Source: Parenemella sanctibonifatiensis (GTDB lineage Bacteria > Actinomycetota > Actinomycetes > Propionibacteriales > Propionibacteriaceae). Taken from it: a stretch of DNA of 64,000 nucleotides. The stretch covers positions 1 to 64,000 of the forward strand of contig NZ_NMVJ01000010.1 in the NCBI RefSeq assembly GCF_002250565.1. The letters run 5' to 3'. The notes under the pieces are model-generated. The model saw nothing but the letters and a program-made list of their open reading frames with translations. It made no database searches and had not been told where the DNA came from. Positions 51,849 to 60,647 of the stretch are shown one piece after another. The translations under genes were made by a program, and so were the position numbers. The first letter of the stretch is position 1. The number at the start of each line of letters is the position of its first letter.

Positions 51849-52751
51849 GAGGAGATCAGGCGCGGCGGGGTCGGCGACAACCCGCTGACGGCCGAGGACG
51901 AGTACGCGCTGACCGGCGCACTGCACCTGGTCGAGCGATTCTTCCTCGACCCGCACTACGGCCGAGCCACCCCCCAGGCTCCGCTGCTGCTGATGCTCAG
52001 CCTCAACGAGCCGCACTACCCGTACGCCACCCCGCGCGCGGATCTGGTCGACCACTACCTGGACCGCGTCGAGCCCTTCGACGAGGAGGCCTTCGACCAC
52101 CCGTTCCTGGGCGGGCGGTTCCGGGCCCGGATCGGCCGGGAAGTCACCGAGGCCGAAGCGCGGCGGGCGACAGCGGCGTACTGCGCGATGATCGAGACGA
52201 TGGATGCTCGAGTGGGGCGGCTGCTCGAGGCGCTGGAAAGCGCCGGTCAGGATCTGTCGGAGTGGGTGGTGATGTATACCTCCGACCACGGCGAAATGTT
52301 GGGCCAGCACGGGGTCTGGGAGAAGCAGAAGTTCTTCGAGGCCAGCGTCGGCGTACCGCTGCTGTTGGCCGCGCCGGGGCTGGCGGCCGGTGCCAGCGTC
52401 GAGGGCAATGTCAGCACCGTCGACACCTTCGCCACCCTCACCGAGCTGGCGGGGATCCCGTGCCCGGCAGGGCTGGACTCGCGCTCGCTGGTGCCGTTGG
52501 CGCGTGGCGAGGCTGCCACCCTGCCCGGGGACGAGGTGCTGAGCCAGTTCGACCTGACCAACCTGATGATCAAACGGGGCGCCCTGAAATATCAGTGGTA
52601 CGCCCCTGCCGATGACAGGGAAACCGCGCCCGAGGTCACCTTCGATCTCGCGGTCGACCCGGGCGAGACCCGGGACGTGACGGCGGACCCGACCTACGCC
52701 GACCAGGTGGCGCAGCTGCGGGCCCGTCGTCAGGAGCTGGGCTTCGGGTGA
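51846..52751 (+). pseudogene. Sulfatase, C-terminal part only
   Basis: About 300 residues of a type I sulfatase: MLSLNEPHYPYATP, then YCAMIETMDARVGRLL, the metal and active-site Asp-His in YTSDHGEMLGQHG, and LFDL-like end blocks. The N-terminal half, with the CxPSR-type formylglycine site and first metal ligands, is missing, so it cannot be active. The frame fuses to antisense lacI DNA at 51844-51848. A GTG at 51846 is in frame but has no ribosome binding site. Confidence 0.8.
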
Positions 52752-52757
52752 GGCCCC

Positions 52758-53705
52758 TCAGCGGTCAAGGCTGGCGACCAGCTCGGCGATCTCGCTCGGC
52801 TGCCGTTCACCGTCGGCAATGATGACGCTGTAGCGATAGCTGAAGGTCTGCTTCGGGGCGAAGTCGACCTCATCGAAGAAGAACGGCGAGGGGCTGATCA
52901 CCGCGAACGGCTGGGTCCGCACAAACCAGCTGCGGCCGCCGTGACGCGGCTCGGGGGTCTGGTCCACGAAGGCCACCGTGCTGGCGCCGCCGATCTCGTC
53001 GTGCTGGCCGACGTACGCCATCCAGGTCGCGTCGATGCCCATCAGGTCCTCGTCACCGGCGGAGTGACCATCGGCGTACACCTTGCCTCCGGTGAAGGAA
53101 CGCGGGCCACGCCAGAAGAGGCCGCCGTAGCCGGCCATCTCGCGGCCATGGGTGGTGGGGCTGCCCATCGGGAAGGTCTGCTCGCTGATGTTGGTGAAGC
53201 GGGTGCCCCACTCCAGGACCCAAGCAGTGTCGTCAAGCAGCCGGATGGTGAAGTCGCGCTCCTCGCAGACGATTTCCGCGCCGGCCTGGGTGACCCAGCG
53301 CAGCTCCTCCCGGGCCCGGATCCGGTCGTCCTCATGATCGCGGCTGGTGAAGCCGGTGTGCACCATGGCGCCGTTGTTGTCGAGCTGCTGATAGCCCTGG
53401 TCTCGGACGTAGGTGACACCGCCCCAGAAGTTCTCCTCGCCGACATTGGGCAGCGAATAGGCGATGCCCTTGTGCCAGACGTGGTCATGGGGGCGATAGA
53501 GGCTGACCAGATTGCCGCCCAAGGTGCGGATCGGGTGGAAGTAGGGCCGCGGCGACTCCAGCTGCGGCTCCCAGGGGTGATAGACGTAGCGCACCAGCTG
53601 CACCTGGCTGCCGTCAGCGGCGGTGTGGTGGACCGCCAGATCCACGTCGAAGTTTTCGGTCAGGGACAGGCCGGGACGGACCGGCTCGGGTTGGGGCGTA
53701 CGCAT
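52758..53705 (-). CDS. DUF6807 (PmoA-like) family protein
   Basis: A 315-residue protein of the family annotated as DUF6807 or PmoA-like. Conserved parts include RPYFHPIRTLGG, the His-rich RPHDHVWHKGIAYSLPNV and NFWGG..YVRDQGY. These proteins occur in sugar-use clusters beside Gfo/Idh dehydrogenases, as here; the activity is not settled. The ATG at 53705 shares one base with the dehydrogenase stop (TGATG), which fixes the start. A 49-bp piece of it was copied to 49744. Confidence 0.8.
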   Translation of the reverse strand: MRTPQPEPVRPGLSLTENFDVDLAVHHTAADGSQVQLVRYVYHPWEPQLESPRPYFHPIRTLGGNLVSLYRPHDHVWHKGIAYSLPNVGEENFWGGVTYVRDQGYQQLDNNGAMVHTGFTSRDHEDDRIRAREELRWVTQAGAEIVCEERDFTIRLLDDTAWVLEWGTRFTNISEQTFPMGSPTTHGREMAGYGGLFWRGPRSFTGGKVYADGHSAGDEDLMGIDATWMAYVGQHDEIGGASTVAFVDQTPEPRHGGRSWFVRTQPFAVISPSPFFFDEVDFAPKQTFSYRYSVIIADGERQPSEIAELVASLDR

Positions 53706-54856
53706 CAGTGGGGCTCCTTGACGTCGGGCCACGGGGTCTGGTGGCCATCCATGAGTGTGGCAAAGGGGGATTTGGGGGTGATGTCGCCGCGCTGCACCGG
53801 CCGCCCTTCGAAGGCGGAGGCATAGATCGCGGCGACCAGCTCCATCGTCAGCCGGGACTGGTCGCTGGTGACCGGGATCGGTACGCCGGCGTCCAGCGCG
53901 TCGGCGATGGCTCGGAACTGGCTGGCGTGACCTGACTTGGCGTCGGGGGCCGGCCGCCACAGCTCAGCCGCGTCCGGGTCGTCCATGGCCGGCGTGAAAC
54001 GCCAGTCCTCGGGGGCATAGCCATAGACGTGTTCCACCTCGACGGTGGCGCGGGCGAAGTCGAAGCGCAGGTGGCTCGATTCTCGAGGCGCGGTGAGACT
54101 GTTGAGCACGGTGGCGACCGCGCCGTTGTCGAACTCCACGATCGCCGCCGACAGGTCCTCGGTGTTCGTGGGGCGCGCCTGCCGCTTCGCGACGGCGGTG
54201 ACCTGCGACCAAGGCCCCAGGACCGCCAGCATCAGGTCCATCTGGTGGATGCCATGGCCCATCGTCGGCCCGCCGCCCTCGTTGGTCCACTTGCCGCGCC
54301 AGTCGGGGGAGAAGTACGCATCGTCGCGGAACCACAGCGTGTTGCAGACCGCGCTCATCGGTTGCCCCAGCGACCCGTCGTGGGCCAGTTGCGCCAGCAG
54401 GGCGCCCGCGCTGCCGAACCGGTGCTGGAAGACAGTCGCGAAACTGCCCCGGGAGGTTGCCTCCGCCGCCAGGATCAGGTCCATGTCGGCCAGCGTCATG
54501 GCCGGCGGCTTCTCGCACAGCACCGTGACACCGCGCTCGAGAGCCTCGACCGCGAGCGGACGGTGGGAGCCCGGTGGTGTGCACAGGTGGACGACCGCAA
54601 CCTCTTCGCTGTCCAGCAGGCTGGCCAGGTCGGGGTGGTGGCTCGGAATGTCCCACTTCTCGCAGAAGTCGGCGCAGCGCTGCTGGTCGACGTCGACGGC
54701 GGCGACGATCTCGAAGCGGCCGGTTTCCGCCAGCCCTCGGGCGTGGGCGTGGGCGATGCCGCCAGTGCCGACGATGGCGACCGGATGGCGGCGTACGTGG
54801 GGCGGATCGGTTGGGCTGCTGGCTGCCGGGCTGGTGTCTGGATTGGACGTGTCCAC
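53705..54856 (-). CDS. Gfo/Idh/MocA family oxidoreductase
   Basis: A 383-residue NAD(P)-dependent sugar dehydrogenase-type enzyme. The Rossmann loop VAIVGTGGIAHAHARGLAE is near residue 27, the family EKP motif is in VLCEKPPAMTLADMD, and the catalytic-helix region has GGGPTMGHGIHQMDLML with the conserved Asp and His. The first ~25 residues are a Ser/Pro-rich extension. GTG at 54856 was chosen for the AAAGGAG upstream. It is coupled to the DUF6807 gene. Confidence 0.9.
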   Translation of the reverse strand: MDTSNPDTSPAASSPTDPPHVRRHPVAIVGTGGIAHAHARGLAETGRFEIVAAVDVDQQRCADFCEKWDIPSHHPDLASLLDSEEVAVVHLCTPPGSHRPLAVEALERGVTVLCEKPPAMTLADMDLILAAEATSRGSFATVFQHRFGSAGALLAQLAHDGSLGQPMSAVCNTLWFRDDAYFSPDWRGKWTNEGGGPTMGHGIHQMDLMLAVLGPWSQVTAVAKRQARPTNTEDLSAAIVEFDNGAVATVLNSLTAPRESSHLRFDFARATVEVEHVYGYAPEDWRFTPAMDDPDAAELWRPAPDAKSGHASQFRAIADALDAGVPIPVTSDQSRLTMELVAAIYASAFEGRPVQRGDITPKSPFATLMDGHQTPWPDVKEPH

Positions 54857-54935
54857 CGGTTGCTCCTTTGGGTTGGGTGGATTCAGGTGGCTGTCGTGGT
54901 GGCTCGCTCGGGTACGGCTGGGGTCGTGGGCTGGG

Positions 54936-56015
54936 TCACGCGCGCTGCGTGCTGACCCGCAGGTGGAGACGGTGCGGGACCAGCCGGACCACGGCCGGTT
55001 CGTCAGCGCCGGCGATGCGGGCCTCCAGTCGGTCCAGGGCGGCATCCACCAGCGCCGCCAGGTCCGCGCCGACCGTGGTGAGACCCGGTTCGGCGTACGC
55101 CGCCTCCGGGATGTCGTCCCAGCCGGCCACCGCGACCTCGGCGCCGATCCGAATGCCCTGCTGCCGCAGGGTGCGCATCGCTCCGATCGCCAGCAGGTCG
55201 TTTCCGCAGATCAGCGCGTCGATGCCGGGATCGGTCCGGCCGGCGCGGTCCTGCTGGTGGCCGACGCTGGCCAGCAGTTCGGAGGCGGCCTCCTCGCCTG
55301 CCGGGCGGGTCCAGGCCTCCGCGGGCGCCGAGGCGACCAGTTCCAGGCCGGCCTCGGCCAGCGCGGAACGTACCCCCTGATGGCGTACATAACCGGTCCC
55401 GAACCGCTCCTCGGCGCCGATGAATCCGAACCGGCGGCAGCCTTGGTCGAGCAGGTGCCGGGTCAGTTCGACCGCGGAGGCCGGGTTGTCGATCGCGACG
55501 TGGTCATAGGGCAGCGACTGCTCGGCGAGGTCCTCCCGCTCGCCGAGCAGGACCAGCGGAGATCGGGGCTGGACTTCGTTGATCTGGAAGCTGTGCACCG
55601 AGATCGGGGACATGATGACGCCGTCGGCGAAGTGCATGTCATAGCCGCCCGCGGCCGCCAGTTCCCGCTCCGGGTCGCCGCCGGTCTCGTCGATCAACAC
55701 CGTCAACCCACGGCCGCGGGCGTTGTGGATCAGTTCCTGGGCCAGCGCAGCGAAGTAGGGCGAGGTGATGTCGGGCAGCGCCAGCGCGGCGATCGAGGTG
55801 CGGCCCTGCCGCAGCTGCCTGCCGGCCAAGCTGGTGCGATATCCCAGCTCAGCGATGGCGGCCTGCACCGCGGCGCGATTCTCGGCCCGGACGTGGGGGC
55901 GATCGTGCAGGACGTTGGAGACGGTCTTCCACGACACGCCGGCCCGCTTCGCGACGTCCTTGATGCTGGGGCGGCGCGGCGGTGGCGCCATCCCGGTCCC
56001 CGTCGTCTCGGTCAT
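54936..56015 (-). CDS. LacI-family transcriptional regulator
   Basis: A 359-residue repressor. The HTH is at about residues 16-40 (PSIKDVAKRAGVSWKTVSNVL), followed by the hinge with YRTSLAGRQLRQGRT and a periplasmic-binding-like sugar domain (ALALPDITSPYFAALAQEL, then CGNDLLAIGAMRTL and AVAGWDDIPEAAY). ATG 56015 was chosen: it follows TAGGAT by seven bases and AGGA by eight. It diverges from a GH2 glycosidase and probably represses it and the Gfo/Idh-DUF6807 pair. Two fragments of a second copy lie at 49464 and 51428. Confidence 0.92.
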   Translation of the reverse strand: MTETTGTGMAPPPRRPSIKDVAKRAGVSWKTVSNVLHDRPHVRAENRAAVQAAIAELGYRTSLAGRQLRQGRTSIAALALPDITSPYFAALAQELIHNARGRGLTVLIDETGGDPERELAAAGGYDMHFADGVIMSPISVHSFQINEVQPRSPLVLLGEREDLAEQSLPYDHVAIDNPASAVELTRHLLDQGCRRFGFIGAEERFGTGYVRHQGVRSALAEAGLELVASAPAEAWTRPAGEEAASELLASVGHQQDRAGRTDPGIDALICGNDLLAIGAMRTLRQQGIRIGAEVAVAGWDDIPEAAYAEPGLTTVGADLAALVDAALDRLEARIAGADEPAVVRLVPHRLHLRVSTQRA

Positions 56016-56022
56016 GGTTGGC

Positions 56023-56028
56023 ATCCTA
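56023..56028 (-). promoter_or_regulatory. -10 of lacI
   Basis: TAGGAT on the minus strand, seven bases before the ATG at 56015, so the mRNA may be leaderless. Confidence 0.4.
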
Positions 56029-56038
56029 GCGCCGCCGT

Positions 56039-56054
56039 TACCACGTTGTATTCT
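56039..56054 (+). promoter_or_regulatory. Putative LacI operator overlapping the GH2 -10
   Basis: TACCACGTTGTA (56039-56050) is a CG-centred palindrome with five of six pairs matched, the usual form of LacI-family operators. It overlaps TATTCT (56049-56054), a plausible -10 for the GH2 gene, and lies just upstream of the lacI -10 on the other strand. Confidence 0.5.
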
Positions 56055-56109
56055 GCCTTGAGCGGACCACCCCCCGCTGTTGTCAGCCCTCTCGACCAAG
56101 GACGCTCCG

Positions 56110-57987
56110 ATGACGCACGACGCCGGATCCGACCAGCGCGCTGCAGACCAGCACGCCGCGGCCGCCAGTCCCGACCAGCCTCGCCCGGAATACCCGCGCC
56201 CGCAGCTGGTCCGGGAACGCTGGCTGAACCTCAATGGCCGCTGGCAGTTCAGTTTCGACTCCGGTGACTCCGGCGAGGAACGCGGCCTGCGGACCGCTGA
56301 GCTGGACCGCGACATCCTGGTGCCGTTCTGCCCCGAGTCGACCGCCTCTGGGATCGGCGACGTCGACTTCCACGAGGCCGTTTGGTATCGCCGCGAGGTC
56401 AGCTTCCCGGCCGACTGGGACCAGCGGATCCTGCTCCACTTCGGCGCGGTCGACCACGACGCCACCGTCTGGGTCAACGACGTCGAAGTGGCCCGACACC
56501 GCGGTGGGTTCTCCTCGTTCAGCGCCGACATCACCGCGGCCCTGCGGCGTACGCCCGGGCAGGACACGGCCGCCACCATCGTGGTCCGAGCGCGGGACTC
56601 CCGGCACCAGCCGCAGGCCCGCGGCAAGCAGGCCACCTGGTATGCGAACAGTTCCTGCAACTACACGCGTACCACCGGCATCTGGCAGACCGTCTGGGCC
56701 GAGCCGGTCAGCGAACACCATCTGGGGCGGCCACACATCATCCCCGAGCTCGGGGACCCCGCCTTCACCGTGCAGGTGCCGGTCTCGGCGAACGCCGCCG
56801 GTCTGGTGGTACGTGCCCGGTTGCGTGACCAAGCAGGCGTCATCAGCCAGGCCGAAGCGCTGGCGGACGCGGACCGTACGCCGACGCTGCGGCTCCCGAT
56901 CCCGGCCGATCGGGTACGCCTGTGGCGCCCCGGCCACGGCGAGCTCTACGACATCGACCTCACCCTCATCGACGACGGCGAGGTGGTCGACGAGGTCGCC
57001 AGCTATGCCGGGCTGCGGTCGGTGACCCTGGTGGGGGACCGCTTCCTCATCAACGGTGAACCAGTCTTCCAGCGGCTGGTGCTGGACCAGGGTTACTGGC
57101 CCGACAGCCTGATGACGGCGCCGTCGGACGAGGCGATGGTGCACGACATCGAGCTGGCGCTGGAGGCCGGATTCAACGGTGCCCGACTGCACCAGAAGGT
57201 CTTCGAGGAACGCTTCCTGCATCACGCCGACCGGATGGGCTATCTGGTGTGGGGCGAGTTCGGCGACTGGGGCGTGTCAGGTCGCGGCCCGCGCGGCGAC
57301 AACCAGGAGCCGACCGCCTCGTTCATCACCCAATGGCTGGAGGTGCTGGAGCGGGACCGTTCTCACCCCGCCATCGTCGGCTGGTGCCCCCTCAACGAGA
57401 CCCACCAGGTGATGCACGACCGGATCACCGTCCTCGACGACGTCACCCAGGGCATGTATCTGGCGACCAAACTGGCCGACACCACTCGGCCGGTGCTGGA
57501 CGCCTCAGGCTACTCCCACCGGGTCCGCGACACCGAGATCTGGGACAACCACAGCTACGAACAGGACCCGGCGGCGTTCGCTGAGCAGCAGAGCGGACTG
57601 GCCGAGGGCAAGCCGTACGAGAACCGGGCCCACGACGGGGCCGCGTACGGCTATCCCTACCAGGGGCAGCCGATGTTCTGCAGCGAGTACGGCGGCATCT
57701 GGTGGAATCCGGAAGCTGCCGCGGCGGCGCGCGGCAACGATTCCGCGCACTCCTGGGGTTATGGCCAGCGGGTCTCCGACGAGGAGGAGTTCCACGCCCG
57801 GTTTGCCGGCCTGACCCAGGTGCTGTCGGGCAATCCGCAGATGTTCGGCTACTGCTACACCCAGCTCACCGATGTCTTCCAGGAGGAGAACGGGATCTAT
57901 CGCTTCGACCGGTCCCGCAAGCTTGACGTGGCGCGGGTGCGGCAGGCGCAGTCGGACGTGGCGGCGTACGAGAAGCGCACCGAGTGA
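56110..57987 (+). CDS. Glycoside hydrolase family 2 enzyme
   Basis: A 625-residue beta-glycosidase-type protein. The N-terminal jelly-roll sugar-binding domain (LNLNGRWQFSFD, VWYRREVSFPADW) is followed by an Ig-like domain and the TIM barrel. The acid/base Glu is in GWCPLNETHQ (about residue 435) and the nucleophile Glu in FCSEYGGIWW (about residue 530). There is no signal peptide, so it acts in the cytoplasm on imported glycosides. The ATG at 56110 follows AAGGA. Divergence from lacI suggests induction by a sugar. Specificity (galactoside, glucuronide or other) cannot be assigned by eye. Confidence 0.9.
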   Translation: MTHDAGSDQRAADQHAAAASPDQPRPEYPRPQLVRERWLNLNGRWQFSFDSGDSGEERGLRTAELDRDILVPFCPESTASGIGDVDFHEAVWYRREVSFPADWDQRILLHFGAVDHDATVWVNDVEVARHRGGFSSFSADITAALRRTPGQDTAATIVVRARDSRHQPQARGKQATWYANSSCNYTRTTGIWQTVWAEPVSEHHLGRPHIIPELGDPAFTVQVPVSANAAGLVVRARLRDQAGVISQAEALADADRTPTLRLPIPADRVRLWRPGHGELYDIDLTLIDDGEVVDEVASYAGLRSVTLVGDRFLINGEPVFQRLVLDQGYWPDSLMTAPSDEAMVHDIELALEAGFNGARLHQKVFEERFLHHADRMGYLVWGEFGDWGVSGRGPRGDNQEPTASFITQWLEVLERDRSHPAIVGWCPLNETHQVMHDRITVLDDVTQGMYLATKLADTTRPVLDASGYSHRVRDTEIWDNHSYEQDPAAFAEQQSGLAEGKPYENRAHDGAAYGYPYQGQPMFCSEYGGIWWNPEAAAAARGNDSAHSWGYGQRVSDEEEFHARFAGLTQVLSGNPQMFGYCYTQLTDVFQEENGIYRFDRSRKLDVARVRQAQSDVAAYEKRTE

Positions 57988-58021
57988 CCCGCGAACCGGG
58001 CGGTTCCCCGTCGCCGCCCAC

Positions 58022-58027
58022 TACCCT
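58022..58027 (+). promoter_or_regulatory. Leaderless -10 of the MptB-like gene
   Basis: TACCCT, six bases (GAGCGG), then GTG at 58034. Confidence 0.5.
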
Positions 58028-58033
58028 GAGCGG

Positions 58034-59569
58034 GTGACTGATCAGGGCCTGCTGAGGCGGTGGGGCGCGGAACTGTCCGCGGCCTGGCGGCTGACGCCGG
58101 TGAAGCGCGGCTTCTTCGGCGCCGTCCTGATCGTGCTCGGCTCCCTCACTCCGGCCTTCCTGCCGCAGGCCAGTCCGTGGTGGACGGTCCTCAACGTGCT
58201 GCACCTGGCCAGTACGCCTGGCACCATCCTCGGTACCGTCGCGGCGCTGGCCGGGATCGGGCTGCTGATCGACGGCTGGTTCGGGCTGCGGCCGGCCCGT
58301 GGTCAGGACGTCAACCCGGTCGCGGTCCTCATCATCTGGAGCCTTCCCTTCCTGTTGGCGCCGCCGATCTTCAGCCATGACGCCTACTCGTACGCCGCCC
58401 AGGGCTGGCTGGTGCGCAACGGCCTCAACCCCTACGACGTGGGCCCCGGTACGCTGCCGGGCACCTTCGCCGACCAGGTGCCGACGGTGTGGCGCTACAC
58501 GCCGGCCCCGTACGGCCCGCTGAGCCTGCAGATCGCCCATCTGATGGTGATCCTGACCTTCAACCAGCCCTATCTGGCCGGCATGATGATGCGGATCCCG
58601 GCTCTCATCGGCGTCGCACTGATCGTCGTCTTCCTGCCGAAGATCGGGCGCCGGATCCACGCCGACCAACGCCTCATCGGCTGGGCGGCGATCCTCAACC
58701 CGGTCCTCATCACCGACTTCGTCGGCGGCGCCCACAACGACTCACTGCAAGTGGGACTGGTGGTCTTCGCGCTGTGGCTGGCGATGGACAAACGACTGGT
58801 GTGGGCTGCGATCGTGGTCGGGGTCGCCACCGCGGTGAAACAGCCGGCGCTGCTGGCGGCCTTCCCGATCGGGATCCTGTGTTCGACCTGGCGGGGCTGG
58901 CGTCCCAGGGCGTTCCTGCCGGTGCTGGGTCGCTGCGCCCTGGTGACTCTGATCGCAGTCGCCACTTTCGTGGTGATCTCGTTGGCCTGTGGGCTCGGCT
59001 TCGGCTGGATCAACGCCGCCGGCGTACCGGGGTCGGTCACCACCGTCTCCCCGGCAACCGTGGTCGGCACCGTCATCCAGTGGGTGTTGAACCTCCTCAA
59101 TCTCGATCCGACCGGGTCGGTGGCGGTGCGCTGGTCGCGGACAATCGGGATGGCGATCGCGGCCCTGATCGTGATCTGGCTGGCCTTCCGCGTCGCCCCC
59201 AAACGGCCGATCACCTTCCTGGCCTGGGCCTACATCGTCATCGCGCTCGGCGTACCGGCGCTGCACGGCTGGTACATGCTGTGGGGCGGGGTGCTGCTGC
59301 CGTTGACCAAGCTGTCCACCCGGATGGTGCGGGTGATCGGGTGGGCCAGCGTCGCGCTGCTGGCGTACAACGCGATCTCACTCGCCGGCCGCAACGGCTG
59401 GTGGGCGCTCGGGGTGGCCGCCGCGGCGGTGTTGGTGTGGCAGGTGACCCACCACGAACGGCTCGTGAAGAATGTCGCCAACCCCGATGAGACCGCCACC
59501 AGACGCGACTCGCCCGTCCCGTCGGGTGACGACGCGGGCGAGCCGGATCGGTCAGCAGAAGCTCAGTAG
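58034..59569 (+). CDS. Polyprenol-phosphomannose-dependent alpha-1,6-mannosyltransferase (MptA/MptB-like)
   Basis: A 511-residue membrane glycosyltransferase with about twelve helices. The GT-C loop SHDAYSYAAQGWLVRNGLNP and the following YGPL, plus GGAHNDSLQVGL and ATAVKQPALLAAFP, are hallmarks of MptA/MptB. These enzymes build the mannan backbone of lipomannan-type lipoglycans on the outer face of the membrane. GTG 58034 has no ribosome binding site but follows TACCCT by six bases. The last ~40 residues are hydrophilic. The stop codon lies inside the first unit of a tandem repeat. Confidence 0.85.
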   Translation: MTDQGLLRRWGAELSAAWRLTPVKRGFFGAVLIVLGSLTPAFLPQASPWWTVLNVLHLASTPGTILGTVAALAGIGLLIDGWFGLRPARGQDVNPVAVLIIWSLPFLLAPPIFSHDAYSYAAQGWLVRNGLNPYDVGPGTLPGTFADQVPTVWRYTPAPYGPLSLQIAHLMVILTFNQPYLAGMMMRIPALIGVALIVVFLPKIGRRIHADQRLIGWAAILNPVLITDFVGGAHNDSLQVGLVVFALWLAMDKRLVWAAIVVGVATAVKQPALLAAFPIGILCSTWRGWRPRAFLPVLGRCALVTLIAVATFVVISLACGLGFGWINAAGVPGSVTTVSPATVVGTVIQWVLNLLNLDPTGSVAVRWSRTIGMAIAALIVIWLAFRVAPKRPITFLAWAYIVIALGVPALHGWYMLWGGVLLPLTKLSTRMVRVIGWASVALLAYNAISLAGRNGWWALGVAAAAVLVWQVTHHERLVKNVANPDETATRRDSPVPSGDDAGEPDRSAEAQ

Positions 59570-59680
59570 AAGCGAATCATTGGAGCGCTCAGTAAAAGCG
59601 AATCATTGGAGCGCTCAGTAGAAGCGACACATTGGAGCGCTCAGTAAAGGCGACACATTGGAGCGCTCAGTAAAAGCGAC
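59561..59680. repeat. 26-bp tandem repeat, about 4.6 copies
   Basis: Units start at 59561, 59587, 59613, 59639 and 59665 (last one partial). The unit begins GCTCAGTARAAGCGA and ends CATTGGAGC; neighbouring units join as GAGCGCTC, an 8-bp palindrome. The first unit contains the stop of the mannosyltransferase, the last the stop of the M23 peptidase. There are no spacers between units. Confidence 0.9.
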
Positions 59681-60548
59681 GCTGGTCGTTGAGGAAGGCG
59701 ATCTCGGCCCGGATCGTCAGCGGGCCACGGTTGCCGTCGATGGTGCCGGTGTAGAAGCCGCGCTGCTTCAGCGTGGTCTGCAGCGCCTTGACCGTCATCG
59801 CGCCGAACACGCCGTCGATGACGCCGGTGTAGAAGCCCTTGGCCTTCAGCCAGCTCTGGATGTTCTTGGTGAGCGAGCTGTTGGTGTAGCCGATGTCGGC
59901 CATCAGCTTCACCCAGGCAGCGTGGGAGGCGGCGGTGTGGCTGTCGGTGACCGGCAGTGCCACATCGGGCCAGGTGCCGCCGCCCCCGCCGGTGACCGGC
60001 GGCGTCTTTCCGGGGATGATGCCCTTGTTGGCCAGCCAGGTGTGCGGGTTCTGGAAGGACGGGTTGCTCGGCGATCCCGTGAAGATGCCGAAGTGCAGGT
60101 GGATGCCCTGGGCGTTGCCGGTCGCGCCCATGGTGCCGATGCGCTGGCCGACCGCGACGCTGGCGCCGTTGCTGACGGCGTACGCAGCCAAATGGCCGTA
60201 GTAGGAGAAGTAGCTGCCGTGATCGATGACGATGCCGTAGCCGGTGTGGAGCGGGATCGCGCCGGTCTGGCGGCGGACCACGGTGCCGGCGGCCGCGGCG
60301 TACACCGGGCGTCCGGTCTGGCCCGGCGTCGGCGGGGCGTAGTCGGAGCCGGCGTGGAAGTTTTCCTTCGTGCCGTTGCCGTCGAGGTCGCGCCATCCGT
60401 AGCCGGAGGTGTAGCGCGAACCGACCTCGACCGGTGAGCTGTAGCTGGCGGCCTGCGCGGTGCTGGCGAAGACGGCGCCGCCGGTGACGGCCAGACCGGT
60501 GACGGAGGCGAGTTGAAGGAGTCGACGGCGGCTCAGGGAATCGGACAT
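59667..60548 (-). CDS. M23-family metallopeptidase with peptidoglycan-binding domain
   Basis: A 293-residue exported endopeptidase. The N-terminus carries a twin-arginine-type signal (SRRRLLQLASVTGLAV, cleavage near AQAASY). The LytM/M23 domain shows the zinc ligands HAGSDY (about residue 66) and HLHFG (about residue 151). After a Gly/Pro linker, residues ~195-290 form peptidoglycan-binding repeats (SWLKAKGFYTGVIDGVFG, LKQRGFYTGTIDGNRG). It probably cuts or binds cell-wall peptides. The ATG has GAGGAGA upstream. Confidence 0.92.
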   Translation of the reverse strand: MSDSLSRRRLLQLASVTGLAVTGGAVFASTAQAASYSSPVEVGSRYTSGYGWRDLDGNGTKENFHAGSDYAPPTPGQTGRPVYAAAAGTVVRRQTGAIPLHTGYGIVIDHGSYFSYYGHLAAYAVSNGASVAVGQRIGTMGATGNAQGIHLHFGIFTGSPSNPSFQNPHTWLANKGIIPGKTPPVTGGGGGTWPDVALPVTDSHTAASHAAWVKLMADIGYTNSSLTKNIQSWLKAKGFYTGVIDGVFGAMTVKALQTTLKQRGFYTGTIDGNRGPLTIRAEIAFLNDQRRFY

Positions 60549-60635
60549 GGGTGTCTCCTCGGTTGCGATGGGGGCGGGGAACCGATGATGTGCACATTAG
60601 AAGGTTGGCGGGCCAGCTCTGTCGGCGGGGTCGGC

Positions 60636-60641
60636 TAGCGT
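60636..60641 (+). promoter_or_regulatory. Leaderless -10 of the exonuclease III gene
   Basis: TAGCGT, six bases (GGCGGC), then GTG at 60648; no ribosome binding site. Confidence 0.55.
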
Positions 60642-60647
60642 GGCGGC

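Noticed and set aside
51342-52310. 322-residue minus-strand frame spanning lacI fragment and sulfatase
   Set aside because: It is a chance fusion: the front is antisense to the sulfatase, the middle is the lacI fragment and the end is the toxin fragment up to its frameshift.
59561-59680. CRISPR array
   Set aside because: The 26-bp units are directly contiguous with no spacers and no cas genes are nearby; it is a simple tandem repeat.
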